Source: Oscillatoria nigro-viridis PCC 7112
Lineage (GTDB): Bacteria > Cyanobacteriota > Cyanobacteriia > Cyanobacteriales > Microcoleaceae
Assembly: GCF_000317475.1 (NCBI RefSeq)
Contig: NC_019729.1
Span: 3,734,501 to 3,798,500, forward strand
Reading direction: 5' to 3'
DNA: 64,000 bases
The notes beneath the pieces were generated by a model. That model did no database searches and was not told where the DNA came from. It worked only from the letters and a program-made list of their open reading frames with translations. Position numbers and translations under genes: made by a program. This document shows, one piece after another, positions 16,964 through 26,624 of this stretch (the first letter of the stretch is position 1; each line of letters starts with the position of its first letter).

Positions 16964-18589
16964 ATGGCTACTGGAACAAATGGTAACGATGCTCTTTATT
17001 CCGATCGTCCTTCGACCAATTCTTGGTTGCGTCTTCCCCGGTTGTCATACGATCCCTATCTATCTGGACTCGCAGGGAATGACAGCCTGTATGGTGGAGT
17101 GCGCGATGACATTCTATCGGGAGGCGATGGCGACGATCTTCTGTTTGGGGAAGGTGGAAACGACACCTTAAACGGTGGCAGCGGCAACGACACGATGTTT
17201 GGTGGTGCAGGCGATGACCTTTACTCTGTCGATAGCATTGAAGATAGAGTCATCGAAGCTTTGAATGGCGGCATCGATACAGTGGAAAGTTCGATCGAAT
17301 CCTACCGGTTGGGAGATAACATCGAAAACCTGATTCTGAAAGGAAATACGGCACTTTGGGGTACGGGCAACAGCCTCAACAACCAGATGGTAGGCAATGG
17401 GGAAAATAATGCTTTTGTCGGGATGGAGGGAAATGACAGCCTTTGGGGAAATGCAGGCGACGATCAACTCACGGGTAGTAGCGGTGATGACTTGATGGTG
17501 GGTGGCATTGGTAATGATACTTATTGGGTAGAAGATCGGGGCGACCGAGTAGTCGAAGATGCCGAAAGTGGCACGGATGCGGTTTTTGCCACCGTCAATT
17601 ACGCCTTGAGCGCTAACGTCGAAAATTTGTACCTCTCTCCCCATAGTAGTGCAATCAGCGGATCGGGAAATGCGCTCAACAACTTCATCGGACTTGCGAA
17701 TACAGGTTCTGATAGGTTCGGTGTCAGCGAGCAAAACCTGGGCTTATTCGGTTGGGATGGCGATGACACCCTCGAAGGCGGTTCGGGAAATGACGTATTG
17801 CATGGCGGTACGGGTAACGATTTGATGCGGGGCGGCGCGGGTGATGACACTTATACCGCAGACAGTTTGGGCGATATCGTTATCGAACAGCCCGATAATG
17901 GGATTGATACGGTGTTAGTGATTGCGAGCTATACGCTGCCCGATAACGTCGAAAATCTTACTGTGTCGAGCCTGTGGCACGAGGCGATCGATGGTACCGG
18001 CAATTCCCTGAATAATGTCATCACTGCTAACGATGGCGATAACAAACTCGATGGTGGCGATGGAGATGACACAATTTACAGTGAATGGGGTAACGATATT
18101 GTTTCCGGTGGCAACGGCAATGATGTTTTGTTCGGCACGGCCAGGATGTCCGAACTCTTATCGGGGAACGATGCCGATACCCTGACGGGAGGTGCAGGGG
18201 ACGATCGCTTTGCCTACACCAGCTTCAACTTTGCTTACAATATCTCGAAAAATACAGGCGATATCATTACCGATTTTGCCAATGGCAATGATGTGTTGGA
18301 TTTACGAGAACTGCTGGCTGGTGTGTACGCCAACGCACAGTATCTTATCGGCGATCCCATTGCCCAAGGCTTTCTGCGCTTGGTGGATGTGGGTGGCGAT
18401 ACGCAAGTGCAAATCGACTCAGATGGAACTGAGACTGCAAGTGGATTCACCACGTTAGTTACTGTTAAGGGGATTGCACCCGATGGGTTGAAGATCGGTC
18501 AAAATCTCCTGGTTCCGGCAACCACTACCATCATGCCAGCCCCAGCACCTGCCAGCGTAAATGCGATCGAGCTCGTACCGTCTTTGTGA
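16964..18589 (+). CDS. RTX-type calcium-binding repeat protein
   Basis: Started at ATG 16964 (MATGTNGNDALYSDRP) behind AGGAGGA at 16948-16954; 541 aa. An in-frame start at 16799 would cross the regulatory block and is unlikely. The protein is built from haemolysin-type nonapeptides (GGxGxDxxx): GGDGDDLLFGEGGNDTLNGG, GNDTMFGGAGDD and GGTGNDLMRGGAGDD. These alternate with VESSIESYRLGDNIENLIL-type modules, which repeat three times. There is no signal peptide; the C-terminal DRFAYTSF...GDIITDFANGNDVLDLRELL region is typical of type I secretion substrates. Likely a secreted Ca-binding surface or matrix protein. Confidence 0.88.
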   Translation: MATGTNGNDALYSDRPSTNSWLRLPRLSYDPYLSGLAGNDSLYGGVRDDILSGGDGDDLLFGEGGNDTLNGGSGNDTMFGGAGDDLYSVDSIEDRVIEALNGGIDTVESSIESYRLGDNIENLILKGNTALWGTGNSLNNQMVGNGENNAFVGMEGNDSLWGNAGDDQLTGSSGDDLMVGGIGNDTYWVEDRGDRVVEDAESGTDAVFATVNYALSANVENLYLSPHSSAISGSGNALNNFIGLANTGSDRFGVSEQNLGLFGWDGDDTLEGGSGNDVLHGGTGNDLMRGGAGDDTYTADSLGDIVIEQPDNGIDTVLVIASYTLPDNVENLTVSSLWHEAIDGTGNSLNNVITANDGDNKLDGGDGDDTIYSEWGNDIVSGGNGNDVLFGTARMSELLSGNDADTLTGGAGDDRFAYTSFNFAYNISKNTGDIITDFANGNDVLDLRELLAGVYANAQYLIGDPIAQGFLRLVDVGGDTQVQIDSDGTETASGFTTLVTVKGIAPDGLKIGQNLLVPATTTIMPAPAPASVNAIELVPSL

Positions 18590-18608
18590 GGCCCAGGCGC
18601 GCTTTTAA

Positions 18609-18660
18609 CAGTCATCAGTCATCAGTCATGAGTTATCAGTCATTAGTCATTAGCCATCAC
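18609..18660. repeat. Tandem CAGTCAT heptamer-like repeat
   Basis: About seven imperfect 7-base units (CAGTCAT, TAGTCAT, GAGTTAT) follow the first RTX gene. Same class as at 8351-8383 and 40318-40350. Confidence 0.6.
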
Positions 18661-18712
18661 TGGGTTGATGACTAATGTCATGGGGCGATCGTGATATTGC
18701 GGTTTCATTCTT

Positions 18713-18932
18713 TGTAGGGGCCGTGCCCCCGTGCCGGCCCCGATGTCTGAAATAACTCATATCTTGCACCATTCTCAAGAACAGGCAAGATGCCTGTTCC
18801 ACAATAAAATTTACTCTTTGTGGAACAGGCATCTTGCCTGTTCCTAAAAGCCTTATTGAGAATGGTGCAACATCTCAGAAATAACCGACCATTTGTCGGT
18901 GGGGGGGTAGGCACGGGGGCACTACCCCTACA
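18713..18932. repeat. 220-bp nested palindrome (MITE-like)
   Basis: Three inverted-repeat shells share one centre. The outer arms at 18713-18735 and 18910-18932 match at 21 of 23 bases. The middle arms TTGCACCATTCTCAA (18764-18778) and 18856-18870 match at 15 of 15. The inner arms at 18779-18804 and 18818-18843 match at 26 of 26 around a 13-base loop. The inner arm contains AACAGGCAAGATGCCTGTT, itself a palindrome. Related pieces occur near 29380-29485. It carries no coding capacity. Confidence 0.8.
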
Positions 18933-18952
18933 GATATTTACAACTGAAATAG

Positions 18953-19018
18953 GATCGCCCGTGACATTTGTCATGGCCCGATCGTGACATTTGTCGGATG
19001 CGATCGACAAAGCTCAAT
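18953..19018. promoter_or_regulatory. Duplicated upstream block, copy B, with two TGACA-dyads
   Basis: Second copy of the 66-base block of 16784-16849. It has TGACATTTGTCA at 18962-18973 and TGACATTTGTC at 18985-18995, with the same 23-base centre spacing, about 435 bases upstream of the 1743-aa gene. Conservation of dyads and spacing hints at co-regulation of the two secreted proteins, or may only reflect a copied repeat. Confidence 0.5.
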
Positions 19019-19452
19019 TCGTACCTTGGTATTAGTTATCGAGCGGTAGTTATTAGTAATTATTGTTGGGAATCTGAGAAATTCAAATTTACGATCGCAT
19101 GGGTTAAAGGAATTTAAAAATAACCAGAGTTTGGGATAGTGGGGTAGAGATTTCGGATCGCTTTGTCGGATCTGTAAATTTACGTAACAGTCGAGTGCGA
19201 TACTTAAAAAATTAGCTATTTTTGACAGATAGACACAAATTATGTCAGGGCGATCGCGGATTGTGAAGTCAGGGTGACGAGCTTGTCATGGCTGAGTGTA
19301 CGGATATTTGACCGATCGGCTCAGATTGTGAATACCAAGTAATAGGTTACAAAAAACTCAAACAGCAGGCTTCTCGAACAGAAACTCCAGATTTATTCAA
19401 GAAGTTGAGTTCTGTATTGTTTAAACCAAAGTAAAAGTATAGGGCAAAAATT
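19019..19452. other. Leader region of the giant adhesin gene
   Basis: About 430 AT-rich bases between the dyad block and the giant gene. A TGTCAT/GTCATGG-type word recurs near 19285. No small gene is seen. The promoter is presumably here; no consensus pair stands out. Confidence 0.35.
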
Positions 19453-22400
19453 ATGACTACTTTCACCGTCACCAACGCCAACGACAACGAAAGCGATCCC
19501 GGTTCCCTGCGATATGCCATCAAACAGGCTAATACTCAAGCTGGCGCAGACACAATTATCTTCGACCCCCTATTCTTTGCCATACCCAGGACGATCGGCC
19601 TTTCAGCGCAACTAATCGTCAACGACAGCCTCACCATCACAGGTACTGGAGTCAACAACCTCACTATCAGCGGCGATGCCAACCAAAACGGCAGCAACGA
19701 CGCTGGTGATGTCCGCCTTTTCTTCGTCAACCAAGGCACTGTCAACTTCCAGAACCTCACCCTGGCAAATGGTCGGGGAAAGGGTGGCGACGGTAGTGGC
19801 GGTGGCGCTGGTATGGGCGGTGCGCTGTTCATCAATGGCGGTACCGTCAGCGTCAATAACGTCACCTTCTCAAATAACCAGGCAGTTGGTGGCAATGGCA
19901 TCAGTAGTGTCTTTGGTAGTGGCGGTGGCGGCTTTGGTGGCAGTGGTGGCAACGGCGGTTTTGGTGGTGGTGCCGGTGGCGGTAGCTTTGGTGGCAACGG
20001 TGGCAGCACCACTTTTACCAATTTTGGTGGTGGCGGTGGTGGCTTCATGAGCGGTGTCATCTCCACAGACGGAGGTACTACTAATAATGGCGGTAGCGGT
20101 ACAGGCACCATATTTAGCGGCAATCCAGCAGGCAATGGTGGCAATGGTGTCAACGGTCCCTGGCAGGAAAATGGCGGTATCGGCGGTGGTGTTGGTGGGG
20201 GTGGTGGCGGCGGCGGTATTGGCAACATTGCGGGAAATGGCGGCAGTGGTGGCGTTGGCGGTGGCGGTGGCGGTGGCGGTGTAAGTGTGCCCAATTGGGG
20301 TGGTTTTGGCGGCACGGGTGGCGACTTTGGAGGAGGTGGCGGCGGGGGTTGGGGTACTGCTGGTGGCATCGGTGGAAGCGGTGGCTTTGGCGGTGGCGGT
20401 GGAGGTGGCGGTCGCGCTTTCGCTGAAGTCAGCACCAGTCCCTTCAACCTTGGCGGATCGGGTGGTAACGGCGGCTTTGGGGGTGGCGGTGGCGGTGGCG
20501 GCAGCAGCAGATTAGGTTCTGGCGGCATTCCGGGTAGTGGGGGAAGCTTCGGTGGTAAGGGTGGCAAGGGCGGTGACAACACCGATGGCTATGATTATTC
20601 TGGCGGTGGTGGCGGTGGTGCTGGACTGGGGGGTGCGATTTTTATTCGCAATGGTTCCCTTACTCTATTCAACAGTCGATTTCTGAATAACACCGCAACA
20701 GGTGGGTTAGGCCGTATCGTCGCTGCGACTTCCAATGCCAAGTCGGGCAACAACGGTCAGGGAAAGGGCGGGGCAATTTTTGCCGTGACTCCTGACCTCG
20801 CCAGTGCGGCTGGGGTGGCGCTAGCTCCAACGGTGACAGCGATTAACACTCTACCTACCTTCAACGGCAGCAGTGCGGGCAATTCTGCGGGAACTGCCAC
20901 CGATAATAGCGATGTTTTTGGCAGCATCAGCGTTTCTGTCCTGCCTGATGCTGGAGTGACTTTTTTGGTGACAAATACCAATGACAGCGGGGCTGGTTCG
21001 TTGCGACAGGCAATGCTTAATGCCAACGCTCATCCCGGTGCAGATACGATCGCATTCCAAATTACCAATTTCATCCAGATTCCATTACCATTCCAGAAGC
21101 CGATCCTGATTCCGATCGCATTTACCAACCCTCAAACTATCAACCTGACATCTGCTTTACCGACAATTACAGATACCGTCACGATCGACGGTTGGAGTCA
21201 AGGCGGCCCCGGTTTCCAGGGTGCGCCGCGAATTGAACTCAACGGCGCGGCATCGAATTCACCGATCGGACTGGACATTCAGGCAAGCAATTCTGTTATC
21301 CGAGGACTGGCAATTAACAGCTTTTCCGGCGAGTCCGACAATGCGGCTGGCATCAAACTATCTAATGGTGCAGCCAAAAACTGGATTTATGGCAACTATA
21401 TCGGCACCAATTTAACTGGCAATCTCGATCGCGGTAACAGTGGGGATGGTATCTCGATCTATCCCACCGCCGGAACCGAAAATCGCATCGGCACGAACGG
21501 CGACGGATTGAATGATGTTGCCGAACGCAATGTTATTTCGAGCAATCGAGGTAACGGAATCGCGATTAAAAGCAACTTTAAGGCGATCGACAATAAGTTA
21601 ACAATTGTAGCAGGCAACTACATCGGCATCCAAGCAGATGGAGTCAGTCCCTCGGGCAATCTAGGCAACGGTGTCTTGATTCAAAATAATGCTAATAATA
21701 CGATCGGCGGTATAGAACCGGGAACTGGAAATGCGATTGCTTACAACAATTTAGCTGGAATAGCTGTTAACTCTGGCACTGGGAATGGCATTTCAGGCAA
21801 TAGTATTTTCAACAATAATGGTTTGGGCATTGACTTAGCAAATGATGGAGTCACCCCTAACGATCTAAACGATACTGACACGGGTGCTAACAACCTCCAA
21901 AACTTTCCCGCCATCACTTTTGCCCACTCAAATGGCAAGAAAACTGAGATTCAAGGCACTCTCAATAGCACTCCAAATCAACAATTCCGGCTGGAATTCT
22001 TTGCTAACTCCAGTCTCGACCCAACTGGCTTTGGTGAAGGCAAAACATTCCTCGGTTCTACGATTGTCACTACGGACGGTAGCGGTAAAAATAGTTTCAA
22101 CTATACCTATGGCAGTTCCCTACCCGTCGGTCAATTTATTACAGCAACGGCGATCGATCCTGCTAATAATACTTCGGAATTTTCTAAGGGATTTGCGATC
22201 GCCAACCGATCGCCTGTAGCAGCAAACGACAGCGCGATCGCCGATCGCAAAAATCCAGTCAATATTAACGTCCTGTCCAACGACAGCGACCCCGATGGCG
22301 ACCCTCTGACGATCGGCATTGTTACCAATCCGGTGAATGGAACGGCAGTCGTTAATAATAACAACACGCCGGACAATCCCAATGATGATTTTATTACTTA

Positions 22401-24684
22401 TACTGCCAATCTCGGATTTAATGGTGGCACAGAGAGCTTCAGCTATCAAGTCAGTGACGGTCAAGGGGCTACAGCAACAGCTAATGTCAACTTGACTTTC
22501 TCTGCCTCACCACCACCCACTCCGCCACTCCCGCCCACTCCGCCACTCCCGCCCACTCCGACATTGCCCACTCCGTCATTCCCGCCCACTCCGCCACTCC
22601 CACCCACTCCGCCACTCCCGCCCACTCCGACACCCTCTCCCACTCCGACACCCACTCCGTCATTCCCGCCCAATCCGACATTTCCCACTCCGTCATTCCC
22701 GCCCAATCCGACATTTCCCACTCCGTCATTCCCGGGCAATCCGACATTGCCCACTCCGCCATTCCCGGGCAATCCGACATTCCCGCCATCTCCGACACCG
22801 ACACCCTCTCTCTCAGTCCCCCCTCTCTCGATCGCAAACCAGCCGCCGATCGCAGCGGGCGACAGTGCGATCGCCAATGCTGGCAGCGCGATCGATATCG
22901 ATGTTTTGGCTAACGATAGCGACCCCGACGGCGACCCGCTGACTCTCAGCATTTTCAAGACTTCAGACAACGGCAAAGCAGAAGTCAGGCACAACGGTAC
23001 GCCCGACGATCCGAAAGACGATTTCGTCGCCTACACCCCCAATCCCAACTTCAGCGGGCCGGATGTGTTTGTCTATCAAATCTCAGACGGTAAGGGAGGT
23101 ACTGCTGTTACCAAAGTAGAAGTGACTGTCGATCCCAACAGATCGCCGATCGCATCTGGGGACGCTGCGACTGTAAATGCTGGCAGCGCGATCGATATTA
23201 ACGTCCTCGCCAATGACAGCGAACCGGATGGCGACCCCCTGAACCTCAGCATTTTCAGGGCCGCAAGCAACGGTAAAGCAGAAGTCAACAACAACGGTAC
23301 GCCGGACAATCCACAAGACGATTCCATCACCTACACTCCCAATCGCGACTTTAGCGGGGATGATATCTTTTTGTATCAAGTCTCAGACGGTAAGGGAGGT
23401 ACGGCTGTTACCAAGGTTGAGGTGACAGTTAAAGCAGTCAACAAATTGCCGATCGCGAGCGCAGATAGTGCGATCGCAAATCAAGACTCGGCGATTGCGA
23501 TCGATGTTTTGTCCAACGACAGCGATCCAGATGGCGATCCGCTGACTCTCAGCATTGCCACCAATCCGTCTCATGGTCAGGCTTTGGTGAAAAATGGCAT
23601 ACCGGGCGCGGCGATCGGTGATTTCATCCTTTATACCCCCAATCCTAACTTCCACGGCGCGGACTATTTAACTTATCAAGTCAGTGACAGTCAAGGAGGT
23701 ACGGCAACAGCTAAGGTCAACCTCACCGTCAATCCGGTTAATACAAACCCCCCGATTACCCCTTTGATTCTCAGCGGTACTCCCGATCCAGATACACTGA
23801 TGGGCGCGGACGGCGACGACACCATCAAAGACGACGGCGCGGATGATTTCATTGATGGCCAGGGCGGCAATGACCTCATCAACGGCGGTTTAGGCAATCT
23901 CGATCGCATTTTCGGCGGAACTGGCGACGACACCATTACCGACCCCGACGGCGTAAATGATGTTCGAGGCGGTGTTGGTAATGACAGCATCAACATCACC
24001 TTTGCTGAAACCTGGGACAACAACACCAATCCCAACGATGCACCGAGTTCCGAGGACAAAATTATCGGCGGCATCGGTAACGACAGCATTACTATTACCA
24101 TGAACGACTTTCGCTTCTTTATCAACATCAAGGGCGATGAAGCTGCGAGTTCCAATTCTGATGGTAATGATGTAATTAACTTGTTGGGAACCTACGCCAA
24201 TTCAGTTGTTGACATGTCCGGTGGCGACGACACATTTAATGGTGGCTTAGGTGATGACAGTGTTTCCGGTGGCGATGGCAATGATACGCTGATTGGTGGC
24301 GATGGCAACGACCAACTTGCAGGGAATGCAGGCAATGACTTTCTAACTGGTGGTGATAGTCAAGATCGGTTTATTTTTACATCGAACAGTGCTTTTAATA
24401 CTGCTGATTTTAGGAGCGATCGCGTTGCTGATTTTACCATTAGTACCGATCAAATTCTCTTAGGTCAAACTGCATTCGGAGCAATTACTTCTGCTCAGAT
24501 TGGCTTTGTAAATAGCGATTTAGAAGTAGAAACCAGCACGGAATTAATTGTTTACAGTCGCGCCACGGGCCACTTATTCTTCAACCAGAATGGGGCACAA
24601 TCTGGTTTGGGAACGGGTGCGCTATTTGCCACGCTTGACGATACCCCGTCCCTGACAGTCAGCGACTTCCAGATTGTTGCTTAA
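19453..24684 (+). CDS. Giant mosaic adhesin-like protein (beta-helix, Gly-rich, cadherin-like, RTX)
   Basis: 1743 aa with clear modules. Residues 1-105: TFTVTNANDNESDPGSLRYA, the start of a right-handed beta-helix (a second copy is near 500: VTNTNDSGAGSLRQAMLNAN). Residues about 109-396: a glycine-rich tract (GGxGG, GFGGGGGGG). Residues 505-830: beta-helix. Residues 920-1015: a cadherin-like domain with NVLSNDSDPDGDPLT. Residues about 1017-1125: a PPTPPLP/NPTFPTPSFP linker. Three more cadherin-like domains at 1135-1435 repeat the NDS(D/E)PDGDPL motif. RTX repeats follow at 1440-1640 (GGDGNDTLIGGDGNDQ), then a hydrophobic-ended tail. There is no signal peptide, so type I secretion is likely. 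Probable cell-surface or sheath adhesin. Confidence 0.85.
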   Translation: MTTFTVTNANDNESDPGSLRYAIKQANTQAGADTIIFDPLFFAIPRTIGLSAQLIVNDSLTITGTGVNNLTISGDANQNGSNDAGDVRLFFVNQGTVNFQNLTLANGRGKGGDGSGGGAGMGGALFINGGTVSVNNVTFSNNQAVGGNGISSVFGSGGGGFGGSGGNGGFGGGAGGGSFGGNGGSTTFTNFGGGGGGFMSGVISTDGGTTNNGGSGTGTIFSGNPAGNGGNGVNGPWQENGGIGGGVGGGGGGGGIGNIAGNGGSGGVGGGGGGGGVSVPNWGGFGGTGGDFGGGGGGGWGTAGGIGGSGGFGGGGGGGGRAFAEVSTSPFNLGGSGGNGGFGGGGGGGGSSRLGSGGIPGSGGSFGGKGGKGGDNTDGYDYSGGGGGGAGLGGAIFIRNGSLTLFNSRFLNNTATGGLGRIVAATSNAKSGNNGQGKGGAIFAVTPDLASAAGVALAPTVTAINTLPTFNGSSAGNSAGTATDNSDVFGSISVSVLPDAGVTFLVTNTNDSGAGSLRQAMLNANAHPGADTIAFQITNFIQIPLPFQKPILIPIAFTNPQTINLTSALPTITDTVTIDGWSQGGPGFQGAPRIELNGAASNSPIGLDIQASNSVIRGLAINSFSGESDNAAGIKLSNGAAKNWIYGNYIGTNLTGNLDRGNSGDGISIYPTAGTENRIGTNGDGLNDVAERNVISSNRGNGIAIKSNFKAIDNKLTIVAGNYIGIQADGVSPSGNLGNGVLIQNNANNTIGGIEPGTGNAIAYNNLAGIAVNSGTGNGISGNSIFNNNGLGIDLANDGVTPNDLNDTDTGANNLQNFPAITFAHSNGKKTEIQGTLNSTPNQQFRLEFFANSSLDPTGFGEGKTFLGSTIVTTDGSGKNSFNYTYGSSLPVGQFITATAIDPANNTSEFSKGFAIANRSPVAANDSAIADRKNPVNINVLSNDSDPDGDPLTIGIVTNPVNGTAVVNNNNTPDNPNDDFITYTANLGFNGGTESFSYQVSDGQGATATANVNLTFSASPPPTPPLPPTPPLPPTPTLPTPSFPPTPPLPPTPPLPPTPTPSPTPTPTPSFPPNPTFPTPSFPPNPTFPTPSFPGNPTLPTPPFPGNPTFPPSPTPTPSLSVPPLSIANQPPIAAGDSAIANAGSAIDIDVLANDSDPDGDPLTLSIFKTSDNGKAEVRHNGTPDDPKDDFVAYTPNPNFSGPDVFVYQISDGKGGTAVTKVEVTVDPNRSPIASGDAATVNAGSAIDINVLANDSEPDGDPLNLSIFRAASNGKAEVNNNGTPDNPQDDSITYTPNRDFSGDDIFLYQVSDGKGGTAVTKVEVTVKAVNKLPIASADSAIANQDSAIAIDVLSNDSDPDGDPLTLSIATNPSHGQALVKNGIPGAAIGDFILYTPNPNFHGADYLTYQVSDSQGGTATAKVNLTVNPVNTNPPITPLILSGTPDPDTLMGADGDDTIKDDGADDFIDGQGGNDLINGGLGNLDRIFGGTGDDTITDPDGVNDVRGGVGNDSINITFAETWDNNTNPNDAPSSEDKIIGGIGNDSITITMNDFRFFINIKGDEAASSNSDGNDVINLLGTYANSVVDMSGGDDTFNGGLGDDSVSGGDGNDTLIGGDGNDQLAGNAGNDFLTGGDSQDRFIFTSNSAFNTADFRSDRVADFTISTDQILLGQTAFGAITSAQIGFVNSDLEVETSTELIVYSRATGHLFFNQNGAQSGLGTGALFATLDDTPSLTVSDFQIVA
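19780..20640 (+). repeat. GGTGGC-type repeat tract coding poly-glycine region
   Basis: About 860 bases of degenerate (GGTGGC/GGCGGT)n encoding the Gly-rich region of the giant protein. The reverse complement gives a long spurious proline-rich frame. Such tracts are prone to slippage, so length probably varies between strains and may be mis-assembled. Confidence 0.85.
22505..22830 (+). repeat. CCCACTCCG-type repeat coding the Pro/Thr linker
   Basis: Tandem 12- to 30-base units (CCGCCACTCCCGCCCACT, TTCCCGCCCAATCCGACA) encode the PPTPPLP and PTFPTPSFPPN linker between cadherin-like domains. Several unit types alternate, consistent with expansion by unequal exchange. Confidence 0.85.
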
Positions 24685-24830
24685 TATCATGTCCTGGCGA
24701 TGGCAGACAATCAGAGAGAGCGATCTTAAATCCGTTAGCATCGGAATTATTTACATCTCTTTTCTCTGACTCTGTGCTCTCTGTGTACTCTGCGGTTTAA
24801 TTATTCCGATGCAACTGGAGTGGATATATC

Positions 24831-25610
24831 CTATTTTCCCGCTTGTTCTACAGTTTGATAAACAGGGCGACATCCAGACAATAAGCCGTGCAAATTGACG
24901 ACATTTCCGATTACTGCGATCGCAGGTGCTGCAAATCCGACCGCCTCAACTTGCTCTACAATTGTACCCAAAGTCCCGATCAATTCTTCTTGTTCCGGCC
25001 GCGTTCCCCAGCGCACTAATGCTACGGGCGTTTCTGGACTCAATTCGGCTGCTGTCAACTGGCCGATAATGTAAGGCAAATTGTGGATTCCCATGTATAC
25101 TACAATGGTTTCGGAGCCGCAGGCGATCGCCTGCCAATTTACCTCCGGTCGATATTTTCCCGCTGATTCGTGACCGGTGACAAAGGTGACAGAGGAACTG
25201 TACGATCGGTGTGTTAAAGGAATTCCCGCATAAGCAGGGGCCGCAATCCCAGAAGTTACGCCGGGGACGACTTCTACTGACACTCCAGCTTTTACCAACT
25301 CTTCCATTTCTTCACCGCCGCGGCCGAAGATAAACGGATCGCCGCCTTTGAGACGAACTACGATCGCACGATCTCCAGCTTTTTCTATCATTAACTGAGT
25401 TGTTTCATCTTGCATTAACGAGTGGCGGCCTTTGCGTTTCCCGGCATCAATTCGTTCTGCTTGGGGGTTGATTGCTGCCAAAATTTGAGGGCTGACTAAA
25501 GCGTCGTAAATCACCACATCGGCACACTCTAACAGAGCTTTTCCCTTCAAGGTCATTAAACCCGGATCTCCGGGCCCCGCACCTACTAAATACACTTTTC
25601 CTAAAGACAT
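24831..25610 (-). CDS. cobA: Uroporphyrinogen-III C-methyltransferase
   Basis: 259 aa from the ATG at 25608-25610 ([20 protein letters not shown]). A longer frame to 25652 only translates a CTCTGCGG-type repeat. Family motifs are [50 protein letters not shown] and YMGIHNL. The enzyme uses two AdoMet to make precorrin-2, entry to sirohaem and cobalamin. No CysG dehydrogenase/ferrochelatase part is fused. Directly downstream of the CbiX-like chelatase, the expected partner, with about 38 bases between. Confidence 0.95.
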   Translation of the reverse strand: MSLGKVYLVGAGPGDPGLMTLKGKALLECADVVIYDALVSPQILAAINPQAERIDAGKRKGRHSLMQDETTQLMIEKAGDRAIVVRLKGGDPFIFGRGGEEMEELVKAGVSVEVVPGVTSGIAAPAYAGIPLTHRSYSSSVTFVTGHESAGKYRPEVNWQAIACGSETIVVYMGIHNLPYIIGQLTAAELSPETPVALVRWGTRPEQEELIGTLGTIVEQVEAVGFAAPAIAVIGNVVNLHGLLSGCRPVYQTVEQAGK

Positions 25611-25648
25611 TTTTCTTTCTTCCTTTACCTCTTCTGTGCCTCTGCGGT

Positions 25649-26389
25649 TCATTTTTGAATTAAATTCCCAATTAAGTCTGCTAATTGTACACTTGGCCCT
25701 AGAGGATTTGCGAGATGAAGTTCCGCCGCAGGAAATTGCTGCTTTAGCTGTGCGACATTTTTGGCGATCGCATCTGTAATTCCTCCATTAAATAAGAAGT
25801 ATGGCACAATTCCTATTTGCTGCTGTCCACCACGAACCAAACTGTCTATTTGCTCTTCCAAACTCGGCTTTACCGACCAATAAGCTGTCAGCGCACCGAG
25901 TTGGCTGGCGATTTCCTCAACTGTCGAGTTACCTCCGGGCCGACGGCTGCCGTGAGATAATAAAATCCATTTTGGCGGTAGCAGATTGGGGAGAAAAGTC
26001 ACCTCTTCCATCTGACTTTTTACCAATTTTGTTAAGCCTGCTTCCTGGGAACCTAAATGCGGGCGCAATGAAATTTTTAGCTTGTCACCAAAAGCTTGTT
26101 GGGCAATTTCCACCTCTGCCGGTATGTCTTCGGCGACGTGAACTCCCGGCAATAAAAATACAGGCAGGATTTGCAATTGTGTCAGTCCCAGCGACAGGGT
26201 ACGTTCGCCAAAACTGCAAATTTGTTCGTGCAGCGGTGCGGGCCCGAGTTCTAAGGTGGCAGTTGCTACTGCGGGGAACGAGTCAGCCCAATTTTGAGAC
26301 AGCAGTTGACCGAGGTTTTCCAAAGCTTGTTGGGGTCTGGGGTCGCGGCTGCCGTGAGAAACTAATAAATAAGTCGATCGCAATTTCAA
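25649..26389 (-). CDS. Sirohydrochlorin chelatase (CbiX/SirB-like)
   Basis: About 246 aa if started at the TTG at 26387-26389 (ILKLRSTYLLVSHGSRD). The frame is open to an ATG at 26524, but a minus-strand TATAAT at 26429-26434 lies inside that extension and suggests a later start. Two homologous halves each have a metal-site His: LLVSHGSRDPRPQQALE and ILLSHGSRRPGGNSTVEE. The middle has LPVFLLPGVHVAEDIP and the C-terminus VPYFLFNGGITD. It inserts Fe (sirohaem) or Co into sirohydrochlorin, next step after CobA. The exact start is uncertain. Confidence 0.88.
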   Translation of the reverse strand: MKLRSTYLLVSHGSRDPRPQQALENLGQLLSQNWADSFPAVATATLELGPAPLHEQICSFGERTLSLGLTQLQILPVFLLPGVHVAEDIPAEVEIAQQAFGDKLKISLRPHLGSQEAGLTKLVKSQMEEVTFLPNLLPPKWILLSHGSRRPGGNSTVEEIASQLGALTAYWSVKPSLEEQIDSLVRGGQQQIGIVPYFLFNGGITDAIAKNVAQLKQQFPAAELHLANPLGPSVQLADLIGNLIQK

Positions 26390-26428
26390 TATAGATTTGA
26401 TGTTAATGTTCGATCCGGATTTCAAATA

Positions 26429-26434
26429 ATTATA
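26429..26434 (-). promoter_or_regulatory. Candidate -10 box for the CbiX-cobA unit
   Basis: A perfect TATAAT on the minus strand about 40 bases before the proposed TTG start of the chelatase. No strong -35 is seen, so support is moderate. Confidence 0.4.
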
Positions 26435-26624
26435 ACACCGTTGGGCGCGTGACTTGAAAAATACTCTAAGCTGTCGCGCATTTAAATTGTATATTCTCCG
26501 CGGGCTCATAGGCCCACCCCACAAGACTTTGATTTTTTTGACATAGAATTTAAAGGCCGCAACAGCTTACCCTCAGCCCGAAAATCCGAGTCACGCACCT
26601 CTAACAACTAAAGCAAAGTACCCG

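Noticed and set aside
19536..20582. 348-aa proline-rich frame on the minus strand
   Set aside because: It is the antisense of the GGTGGC tract of the giant protein; low-complexity PPPLPP only, no start signal, no family.
22461..22994. 177-aa Gly/Val-rich minus-strand frame
   Set aside because: Antisense of the Pro/Thr linker repeats of the giant adhesin.
25611..25652. Upstream start of CobA
   Set aside because: The extra 14 residues translate a dispersed CTCTGCGG-type repeat; the Met before SLGKVYLVG matches the family.
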